Source: a bacterium (lineage in GTDB: Bacteria > Patescibacteriota > Microgenomatia > Levybacterales > UBA12049). Taken from it: a DNA stretch of 35,594 nucleotides. Each line of letters starts with the position of its first letter. Within the stretch, counting starts at the first letter, position 1. The notes under the pieces were generated by a model that worked only from the letters and a program-made list of their open reading frames with translations, was not told the DNA's origin and made no database searches. This document shows, one piece after another, positions 1-5,483 of this stretch. The DNA lies in contig JAKALS010000002.1 in assembly GCA_021813145.1 (NCBI GenBank), forward strand, positions 1 to 35,594. The letters are read 5' to 3'. The translations under genes and the position numbers were made by a program.

Positions 1-263
1 GAAACGTAATAAAATACTTTTTTAATTAAGAGTTCTTTCTTTTCCTTTTCGGATTTCTTATGAAAACGAAAAAACCTCATAAGTTATCGAAAGAAGCTAT
101 CAGCAGAACCTGCGGTTTTGAGTGGGCCTCATCACTCTAAAATTGATTTTATCACATATTAAGTAGTTGTAAAGTACACGGGGTTCACTTAACCGCAGAA
201 AAAGTTGCAAGACTTGATCCATACAAGATAAGAGCAACTCCTGTAAATCAAGAAGCTGCAGAA
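1..263. other. Upstream region of the DGR-like gene, no complete gene seen
   Basis: No convincing gene is seen. A 26-codon ORF runs from an ATG at 60 to a TAA at 138 and is probably chance. From 147 to 263 the frame of the next gene is open and reads like protein (for example LTAEKVARLDPYKIRATP), but it has no ATG, GTG or TTG, so the gene below may have lost its natural 5' end. A hairpin GAGTG/CACTC lies at 120-137. A longer imperfect inverted repeat pairs 111-124 with 186-197 (TGCGGTT with AACCGCA, AGTG with CACT). Confidence 0.4.
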
Positions 264-1100
264 ATGCTTAAGGAAGAAGTCGATGAAACAAAAGTCGATA
301 ATACTAGAGCAGCTAAAAGCCATGAATTTTATGAACTTTCTGGCTACTTGGAAGCTCAAGAGATTATGGGTGATGATTTCTTTGGTCTAGATGAAGTAGA
401 AAATGCTTTGGGGTATACACTTGACAGAAGTTCAACGCCCGGAATTCCCTTTACAAGAGAAGAATTAGAACAGGCAAGAGCCAACAATGAATTTCTTATT
501 CTATACGCTTCTCACTCCACTCACAATGAACCGATAACCATGCAAAGACTTAATCTTAATTCAAAGCCTGCTACTACTCCAGGAGCAGGAAAGATTTTAT
601 ACGATACCAGTTGGTATAAAGATGAAGAGTTTTTTACCTCAGAACATCCAAGACTTGGCTGGAAACTCGTTACTAAAGACGTTATTCCTGATTCAATAAG
701 CAAAGACTATTTTAATCAAACTCAAACTATCGTTGACAATCTTCAAGGCCTAGCTACGATACCTCCTGAATACGAAGAAGCATTTAGCGAATGGGACGAT
801 CAGAAAGCAGAAATTAACGGACTTATGTTAACAAACTGGCAAGAAGCCGCCAGAAGACTAGAAGCGCTTAAGGTTAATGATATGTTTCGCCAAACGCCGG
901 TTGAAGCGTTATACGCAAATCTGGTTTATTCTCAAATAAAAGGACAACGCTTAATGGAAGGGACGTATACCTGGACAAACACCCCCTCTTCCAATGGCAG
1001 CCTGGTCTTCGTTGGCGGCTTTGATTCTGGGGGTGCGGGCGTGTACAACTGGGAGCCTGACGATGCCGATGACGATGTTGGCGTCGCGCTTTCCCGATAG
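264..1100 (+). CDS. Hypothetical protein with a DGR-type variable C-terminus (candidate target protein)
   Basis: 278 residues from the first available ATG. The first 210 or so residues are acidic and helical, and I do not recognise a family. The last 45 or so residues (TYTW...LVFVGGFDSGGAGVYNWEPD...DVGVALSR, ending at the stop) resemble the C-type-lectin-like ends of target proteins of diversity-generating retroelements, which are common in Candidate Phyla Radiation genomes. Base composition supports this: by hand count 981-1080 has 60 G+C and only 14 A per 100 bases, against 37 G+C and about 31 A at 301-400. Depletion of A is expected after adenine-specific mutagenic retrohoming. No reverse transcriptase or template repeat was recognised in the window, so they would have to lie to the left or elsewhere in the genome. 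The frame is open upstream without a start codon, so the gene may be truncated at its 5' end. The target-protein call is an inference from composition and motif style. Confidence 0.55.
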   Translation: MLKEEVDETKVDNTRAAKSHEFYELSGYLEAQEIMGDDFFGLDEVENALGYTLDRSSTPGIPFTREELEQARANNEFLILYASHSTHNEPITMQRLNLNSKPATTPGAGKILYDTSWYKDEEFFTSEHPRLGWKLVTKDVIPDSISKDYFNQTQTIVDNLQGLATIPPEYEEAFSEWDDQKAEINGLMLTNWQEAARRLEALKVNDMFRQTPVEALYANLVYSQIKGQRLMEGTYTWTNTPSSNGSLVFVGGFDSGGAGVYNWEPDDADDDVGVALSR

Positions 1101-1111
1101 TTTCAAAACAC

Positions 1112-1141
1112 AAAAGGCTCTCAAGAAATCGGGAGCCTTTT
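1112..1141 (+). terminator. Hairpin just after the variable region
   Basis: An 11-base-pair stem (AAAAGGCTCTC with GGGAGCCTTTT, one G-T pair) and an 8-base loop begin 11 bases after the stop codon and end in a short T run. It would serve as a rho-independent terminator. DGR target genes also often carry a hairpin just downstream of the variable region that helps mutagenic homing, so both readings are open. Confidence 0.6.
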
Positions 1142-1151
1142 GAAATTATGC

Positions 1152-1157
1152 TATAAT
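1152..1157 (+). promoter_or_regulatory. -10 box of the XRE gene
   Basis: A perfect TATAAT ends 9 bases before the ATG at 1167. The upstream hairpin occupies the -35 zone, so no good -35 box is visible. The spacing predicts an almost leaderless mRNA. Confidence 0.6.
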
Positions 1158-1166
1158 ACGCTCTAT

Positions 1167-1388
1167 ATGGTTAACTACACAAGAAATAAAACCAGTTTTG
1201 GCAAAATGATAAAGAAAGCCCGAGAAGATCATGGATTCACTCAGGAACAACTTGCTGTAAAAATAGGCATACATGTTAGTTATCTTTCAAGAATAGAAAG
1301 AGGAAAGGAAGACAACCCCACAAAAGATGTATTGGAAAATTTAGGGAAATACTTAAAGTTGAAATCATCAGACCTTCTATCCATTTAA
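1167..1388 (+). CDS. Small XRE-family helix-turn-helix regulator
   Basis: 73 residues if started at the ATG at 1167. The ATG at 1140 in the same frame lies inside the terminator hairpin and upstream of the TATAAT box, so 1167 is preferred. Residues 9-65 or so form a Cro/C1-type helix-turn-helix: FGKMIKKAREDHGFTQEQLA, then the recognition helix HVSYLSRIERGK. There is no extra domain, so it is probably a DNA-binding repressor of the kind found beside mobile or toxin-type loci. It follows the DGR-like gene in the same direction, and its last 12 bases overlap the end of the convergent gene 1377-1622. Its targets cannot be read from the sequence. Confidence 0.85.
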   Translation: MVNYTRNKTSFGKMIKKAREDHGFTQEQLAVKIGIHVSYLSRIERGKEDNPTKDVLENLGKYLKLKSSDLLSI

Positions 1389-1622
1389 TATTTTTTGGGC
1401 AAAAGTCTGCATAAGTTTCGCGAGCACAGCAGCTTGATTATAGGAAGTATTTGGGTCTTTTTTCTTCAGACTTCTAAACGCGGATTCTGTTAAATCCTTC
1501 AGGTTTTCATCTTTTGCGGCAAAAGCAAACCTTGATTTTGGGATTTTTTTAAACACTTCTTCGAATATCCCCTTTTCACTAATTTTCTGTATCTTATCCC
1601 ATGGCAAGTCATCAAAATTCAC
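1377..1622 (-). CDS. Small hypothetical protein, helical
   Basis: 81 residues, rich in Lys, Phe and Ala, with no membrane segment or signal peptide. The pattern suggests three or four helices (DKIQKISEKGIFEEVFKKIP, then ESAFRSLKKKD and YNQAAVLAKLMQTFAQKIL). I do not recognise a family. A TATAAT box 6 bases before its start supports it as a real gene. It is convergent with the XRE gene and overlaps it by 12 bases. A partner of that regulator is possible but is pure inference. Confidence 0.6.
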   Translation of the reverse strand: MNFDDLPWDKIQKISEKGIFEEVFKKIPKSRFAFAAKDENLKDLTESAFRSLKKKDPNTSYNQAAVLAKLMQTFAQKILNG

Positions 1623-1628
1623 GACTTA

Positions 1629-1634
1629 ATTATA
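1629..1634 (-). promoter_or_regulatory. -10 box for the gene at 1622
   Basis: TATAAT on the minus strand, 6 bases before the ATG ending at 1622. No clear -35 box was found. The spacing fits a leaderless mRNA. Confidence 0.55.
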
Positions 1635-1667
1635 GCAGACTTTCGCAAAAAGACAGTCTTACTGGAG

Positions 1668-1766
1668 TTATTTTTTCTCTTCCGCAGCTTGATAATCGTT
1701 CATAAGCTTGTTAAAATGAATTAGGAGGTCATCAAGTAGGAGTTCAAAATAATTTGCGTCTCCCGC
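1668..1766 (-). other. Short coding-like open frame without a start codon
   Basis: 32 codons follow the stop of the membrane-protein gene and read AGDANYFELLLDDLLIHFNK and onward to a TAA. They look protein-like and amphipathic, but the only ATG is near the end. It may be a remnant of a small gene, a frameshifted small gene or chance. Confidence 0.2.
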
Positions 1767-1771
1767 TCATT

Positions 1772-2605
1772 TCACAGGACTGAAGTAAAAAGTATTCTTA
1801 TAACTTCTATTAATCCCCATCCCCCTAAGGCTATAAATGCAAAACCGCCTCCGATCAAGACAATAGGATGTGTAACTATCTGAACCGTTTTTTTTGGAAT
1901 GGCGAATAAACCGATATTTAATATCATGTGTCCTACGAGAACACCCAGGGCAAAACCAAAGACGTTTATTATAGAAAAAAGCGAAATATACCCCGCGAAA
2001 TCATCTAAGCCAAGAATAAAAGGTATTGTAAATGAAAAAACCACAAGATTTAGAAAGGAAAGCTTTTTGGCCTTAAGACTTAAGTTAGGCACGAAAAATC
2101 TAAGCACGGGTCTAAAAATTTTGTTTACAAAGTTAAGCTGTGACTGGAGAAGATAAGCGGGTCTTCTCATTTTTATAAAGCTGTCTTTTTGTTTAAGAAA
2201 TTCTTCGAAGCTTTCCTGTGCCATCCTAAACAATACAATCGAAGCAACAAATACCATTATTGCCATAAGAATTGGAAGCTGTTTAAAGACAACCCATATG
2301 GCAAGAATAAAAAAAGTTCCGAAAGCATTTCCTACGGCGGTTCCAAGCTCTATGGCTATTCTCTTTTGCCAGCCTGGATTTGTCTTCATGAGATTTCCTA
2401 TAAAAATCGCGAAATCGACGGCTGTTTTTAAGTAGACGGCAATTCCTATAAGAACATCCCTTTTTCTAAAATCCAGGATTACTTGATGCTGTACAAATAT
2501 CGAATTTAAAAGAAGAAGAAAACCATAAAGAAATGTGGAAAGCACAAGAAAGGTAACAAAAGTCAAAAATATCGGGACCAACTGTTGAATAAGAAGTCTC
2601 TTCAT
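1772..2605 (-). CDS. Polytopic membrane protein, possible transporter
   Basis: 277 residues with about seven hydrophobic segments (roughly 8-35, 48-72, 88-110, 112-130, 183-205, 208-235 and 248-275). Two halves look related: each has a membrane segment with an acidic residue followed by a small-residue-rich helix (TAVDFAIFIGNLM then GTAVGNAFGTFFILAIW; GLDDFAGYISLF then VFGFALGVLVGHMI). Such inverted six-to-seven-helix repeats with charged residues in the membrane are seen in the LysE, TerC, CadD and UPF0016 transporters, so an ion or small-solute exporter is a reasonable guess, but no diagnostic motif is present. A linker of about 45 residues (FEEFLKQKDSFIKMRRP...) separates the halves. It has its own promoter with a 16-base leader. 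Confidence 0.65.
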   Translation of the reverse strand: MKRLLIQQLVPIFLTFVTFLVLSTFLYGFLLLLNSIFVQHQVILDFRKRDVLIGIAVYLKTAVDFAIFIGNLMKTNPGWQKRIAIELGTAVGNAFGTFFILAIWVVFKQLPILMAIMVFVASIVLFRMAQESFEEFLKQKDSFIKMRRPAYLLQSQLNFVNKIFRPVLRFFVPNLSLKAKKLSFLNLVVFSFTIPFILGLDDFAGYISLFSIINVFGFALGVLVGHMILNIGLFAIPKKTVQIVTHPIVLIGGGFAFIALGGWGLIEVIRILFTSVL

Positions 2606-2621
2606 TGATAAATTCTTTTAG

Positions 2622-2627
2622 ATTATA
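2622..2627 (-). promoter_or_regulatory. -10 box of the membrane protein gene
   Basis: TATAAT on the minus strand, 16 bases before the ATG ending at 2605. The -35 region is weak. Confidence 0.5.
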
Positions 2628-2664
2628 CAATAAACGAAAACTTTTGTTTATGCCTGATTTTTGG

Positions 2665-2670
2665 TAAAAT
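2665..2670 (+). promoter_or_regulatory. -10 box for tRNA-Arg(UCU)
   Basis: TAAAAT, 8 bases before the first tRNA base. The -35 zone is weak. Confidence 0.4.
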
Positions 2671-2678
2671 ATATACAT

Positions 2679-2751
2679 GGCCCTGTAGCTCAATGGATAG
2701 AGCGAGTGCGTTCTAAGCACCAGGTTGGGGGTTCGACTCCCTCCAGGGTCA
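2679..2751 (+). tRNA. tRNA-Arg(UCU)
   Basis: A complete 73-base cloverleaf. The acceptor GGCCCTG pairs with CAGGGTC, the D-arm is GCTC/GAGC, and the anticodon loop GTTCTAA has anticodon TCT. The T-arm is GGGGG-TTCGACT-CCCTC and the discriminator is A. CCA is not encoded. The outermost anticodon-stem pair is an A-C mismatch. It reads AGA codons. Confidence 0.93.
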
Positions 2752-2771
2752 CACGATGCGGGATGGTGTTT

Positions 2772-2789
2772 TTCGACAGGTTCAGGACA
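2772..2789 (+). repeat. Repeat copy 1 flanking tRNA-His
   Basis: TTCGACAGGTTCAGGACA matches the copy at 2877-2894 in 15 of 18 bases, in direct orientation and 105 bases apart. It continues into ACACCTCGCTTCGCTCGGTG, which can fold and runs into the 5' end of the tRNA-His. It looks like a dispersed extragenic repeat rather than part of the tRNA. Confidence 0.6.
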
Positions 2790-2802
2790 CCTCGCTTCGC
2801 TC

Positions 2803-2875
2803 GGTGGATGTAGCTCAGCAGCAGAGCGCCTGGTTGTGGTCCAGGAGGTGGCGGGGGCGGCACCCGTCTTCCACC
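2803..2875 (+). tRNA. tRNA-His(GUG) with abnormal D- and T-loops
   Basis: G-1 at 2803 is opposite C73 at 2875, the hallmark of tRNA-His. The acceptor is GTGGATG with CTTCCAC (one T-T mismatch), the D-stem GCTC/GAGC, the anticodon arm CCTGG-TTGTGGT-CCAGG with anticodon GTG, and the T-stem GCGGG/CCCGT. The stems are intact but the loops are not canonical. The D-loop is AGCAGCA, without the G18-G19 pair, and the T-loop is GGCGGCA where TTCRANY is expected, so T54, pseudouridine-55 and A58 are lost. G19 and C56 remain and could still pair. CCA is not encoded. It may be a functional odd tRNA or a decaying copy. No other tRNA-His lies in the window. Confidence 0.8.
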
Positions 2876-2876
2876 C

Positions 2877-2894
2877 TTCGACAAGCTCAAGACA
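2877..2894 (+). repeat. Repeat copy 2 flanking tRNA-His
   Basis: TTCGACAAGCTCAAGACA, a direct copy of 2772-2789 with three differences. It begins two bases after the tRNA-His discriminator base. Confidence 0.6.
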
Positions 2895-2901
2895 GTTGCC
2901 G

Positions 2902-4104
2902 TTATTTTTCGTAGAATTTACGACCGGCCAGTTTTTTTGGCAAAAAAGGAAGATTTTGTGAGGGTCCTACATATTTTTCGCTCCATTTATAATCTTTAGC
3001 ATATCCTATTTCCTTCATAAGTTTTGTAGGCGCATTTCTTAAATGCAGAGGCACAGGCTCATTCGGATATTCATAAACTGCCGCTTTTGCTTTTCCAAGG
3101 GCGTTTGCAACTGCCCGTGATTTTGGAGCCTTTGCAAGGTAAATTACAACATAAGCCAATATCAATTGTGCCTCCGGCATTCCTACTTTATTTACTGCTT
3201 CGAACGCTTCATCTGCCTGAATTAAGGCTCCCCTGTCGGCCATTCCTATATCTTCGGCGGCAAATATAATCATTCTTCTTGCAATAAATTTGGGGTCTTC
3301 CCCGTTTTCCAGCATTCTTGCCATGTAATAAAGGGCGGCGTCTGCGTCTGAGCCTCTCATGGACTTAATGAATGCAGAAATAATATTGTAGTGTTCTTCC
3401 GCTTTTTTGTCGTAAAGCCCTGCCGATTTTGTCTGAAATACTTCCTTTATTATTTCTGCAGTTATTTTGTTGGTTTTATAAGAATTTGCAGAAATTTCCA
3501 AAGCATTAAGCATAATTCTTGCGTCACCGCCGGAGAGTCTTATAAGTAGTTCTTTTGCGTCTTTATCTATTTTTTTCTTTAAATTTCCTAACCCCCTCTT
3601 TTTGTCTTTTAAGGCCCTATTTAATATTGTTTCTAATTGTTCAAAATCTAGAGCTTTTAAAACCAATACCTTGCTCCTTGATAAAAGTGCCGAAATTACT
3701 TCAAAAGAAGGGTTCTCTGTTGTTGCTCCTATTAAGTTAATTGTCCCGTCTTCTACATAAGGCAGTAAAGCATCCTGTTGGGCTTTATTCCATCTGTGTA
3801 TTTCGTCTATAAACAGTATTGTTTTTATGTTTTTTTGAAGATTTTCTTTTGCGACTCCGATTACTTTTGAAAGGTCTGCCTTTCCCGCCTCTACCGCAGA
3901 TATTGCATGAAAATCAGCGTTGAGCTGGTTGGCAATTATATTTGCAAGCGTTGTTTTTCCGCTTCCCGGAGGACCCCAAAAAATAAGGGAAAAAGGCGTC
4001 TGGGCTTTTATAATTCTTCGAAGGATTGCGTTTGCCCCTGCCAAATCTTCCTGTCCTACGAATTCTTCGAAAGTTTGCGGTCTTAATCTGAAAGCCAGGT
4101 TCAT
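2902..4104 (-). CDS. rarA: Replication-associated recombination protein A (AAA+ ATPase)
   Basis: 400 residues, close to the normal length for RarA/MgsA. It begins with the family's typical N-terminus MNLAFRLRPQTFEEFVGQED. Walker A is GPPGSGKTT (about 44-52) and Walker B is ILFIDEIHRWNKAQQD (about 94-109; most homologues have F where this has W). The sensor 1 region GATTENPSFEVISALLSR is followed by the helical clamp-loader-like C-terminal half that forms the tetramer. The family acts at stalled forks and single-strand gaps, with SSB as partner. It is a single gene reading away from a region shared with the divergent gene at 4189. Confidence 0.95.
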   Translation of the reverse strand: MNLAFRLRPQTFEEFVGQEDLAGANAILRRIIKAQTPFSLIFWGPPGSGKTTLANIIANQLNADFHAISAVEAGKADLSKVIGVAKENLQKNIKTILFIDEIHRWNKAQQDALLPYVEDGTINLIGATTENPSFEVISALLSRSKVLVLKALDFEQLETILNRALKDKKRGLGNLKKKIDKDAKELLIRLSGGDARIMLNALEISANSYKTNKITAEIIKEVFQTKSAGLYDKKAEEHYNIISAFIKSMRGSDADAALYYMARMLENGEDPKFIARRMIIFAAEDIGMADRGALIQADEAFEAVNKVGMPEAQLILAYVVIYLAKAPKSRAVANALGKAKAAVYEYPNEPVPLHLRNAPTKLMKEIGYAKDYKWSEKYVGPSQNLPFLPKKLAGRKFYEK

Positions 4105-4118
4105 AATAATATTAAAAA

Positions 4119-4147
4119 GTTAAAAGGTTAAGAGTTAACGAGTTAAC
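4119..4147. repeat. Four spaced GTTAA units between divergent genes
   Basis: GTTAA starts at 4119, 4127, 4134 and 4142, a spacing of 7-8 bases. This lies between the divergent rarA and GT-B-like genes. It could be low-complexity spacer or a binding array. Nothing identifies a protein that reads it. Confidence 0.4.
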
Positions 4148-4176
4148 ATTTTATGGGTGTATTGTAGCACTTTTGT

Positions 4177-4182
4177 TATAAT
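4177..4182 (+). promoter_or_regulatory. -10 box of the GT-B-like gene
   Basis: A perfect TATAAT ends 6 bases before the ATG at 4189. The -35 zone is weak. It predicts a leaderless mRNA. Confidence 0.6.
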
Positions 4183-4188
4183 CGGCCT

Positions 4189-5475
4189 ATGGAGACCAAA
4201 TCAGTGGAAATAATTCATGACGATCCTGCCGAGCGAGCGGAAATTGAAATCCTTAGAGATTATACTCAGGTTCAAGGAGAAGATTCCCCCGTAATCTTGG
4301 TTAATCCTGCACACGGAAATGAACCGTATATTTTAGGAACTGCAATAGCAAAAGGCGTGAGCGACAGATTAGCTCATCAAGGCTTGGGAAGAGCAAAAAT
4401 TGTTGTTCCGCTTCTCTATGGAGACAGACAAAAAAGAATTCTTATGGAAGAAAATCCTGATGCAACAGGATTAATCCATTACGATGAGGAATTTGGGGAA
4501 ATATTACGAGATGTTACTTTTCAAAACGGAAATTTTTCCCAACACTTAACTCAAATTAACAAGCATTATGATGAGGTGCAGAGAATGTTAAAGCAAAGGT
4601 TTTCTATTGACGCAGAAAACTTTTCAACAAGAAATCTTGGAAGCAACGAAATACAAATATTTAGTCCGAGAAATGTTATTGCAACTGTTGACACTGCCTC
4701 AAGGGTAATGGTTGACGCTCCTCAAAGATACTTTGCGTTTCCTCTTTTGATTTCTGAGTTATTAAAGGAAACCCGGAAAGCCGAGTTAGGTTTTAGCGAT
4801 GCGGATTTGGCTGCTTTGATAGAAAAAATGTTAAGAGTTGAAAGCGGTTATTCCCAGGTATTTATTCCGAAGATTAATCCGCTTTCTTATCGATATTCAG
4901 AGGATCTCTTACAGCAACCGACAGAGGTTGATGGAAGAGATAGGGTATATACGCCTGCAATGAAAAAAGATTTTCAACGGAGTCAGGGAAAGATAAACGA
5001 GCCGGGAATTTATGTAATGTTTAGCGGAACCGGGAGTATTGCAGAGACCACCAATAAATTAATAGACGCTGCGGCGCAGGGCGGATTGAAAGTTTACACG
5101 AATAAAGAGGTGGAAGGATCAACGCCTGTTTCGCTCGATGTTTTAACAGATGAAAACATTTTGGCGGTTTTAGGAAGAGCGGGCTGGGGTACGGGCTGGC
5201 AGGTCCAAAACCTCGCGCTTCCCTGGTTTGTGGCTCCCTATGAAACAGGGGATGACCCTGAGATCTACTTTAACAATAAAACTATTGAGGCTCTGAAAAT
5301 AGGAAAAATCCTAACAGATTCGGATATGTCTCCCAAAAGGCTAAGAGAGGTAATCAGTGATTTTTCCGTAGGAATGCAGGGAATAAATCAAAGAATTGAA
5401 GATGAATTCGGAACTTTAAATGGAATAGATTTTATAGCTGACGCGATAGCCTCCGATTTTTTGGCAAAAAAATAA
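4189..5475 (+). CDS. GT-B-fold glycosyltransferase-like protein, substrate unknown
   Basis: 428 residues, soluble, with no signal peptide. The N-terminal half has a Rossmann-like opening VILVNPAHGNEPYILGTAIAK (about residues 35-55). The C-terminal half has the pattern of the GT28/MurG and GT1 nucleotide-sugar domain: YVMFSGTGSIAETTNKLID, then a hydrophobic strand and GRAGWGTGWQVQNLALPWF, then PYETGDDPEIYFNNKTIEAL. In the known families the G-rich loop and the following D/E-containing stretch hold the nucleotide sugar. I infer a glycosyltransferase or a relative, but the usual HxGG-type N-terminal motif is only partly present. It stands alone with a promoter touching its start and is convergent with typA, 8 bases apart. 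Confidence 0.55.
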   Translation: METKSVEIIHDDPAERAEIEILRDYTQVQGEDSPVILVNPAHGNEPYILGTAIAKGVSDRLAHQGLGRAKIVVPLLYGDRQKRILMEENPDATGLIHYDEEFGEILRDVTFQNGNFSQHLTQINKHYDEVQRMLKQRFSIDAENFSTRNLGSNEIQIFSPRNVIATVDTASRVMVDAPQRYFAFPLLISELLKETRKAELGFSDADLAALIEKMLRVESGYSQVFIPKINPLSYRYSEDLLQQPTEVDGRDRVYTPAMKKDFQRSQGKINEPGIYVMFSGTGSIAETTNKLIDAAAQGGLKVYTNKEVEGSTPVSLDVLTDENILAVLGRAGWGTGWQVQNLALPWFVAPYETGDDPEIYFNNKTIEALKIGKILTDSDMSPKRLREVISDFSVGMQGINQRIEDEFGTLNGIDFIADAIASDFLAKK

Positions 5476-5483
5476 ACGGATTT

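Noticed and set aside
60-140. 26-codon ORF from the ATG at 60
   Set aside because: It is too short, with no family resemblance and no promoter at the expected place.
1140-1166. Earlier ATG for the XRE regulator
   Set aside because: It lies in the terminator hairpin and upstream of the TATAAT box, so it could not be on the transcript.
2725-2961. Open frames across the tRNA-Arg and tRNA-His region on both strands
   Set aside because: They run through two tRNA genes and repeats and have no coding character.
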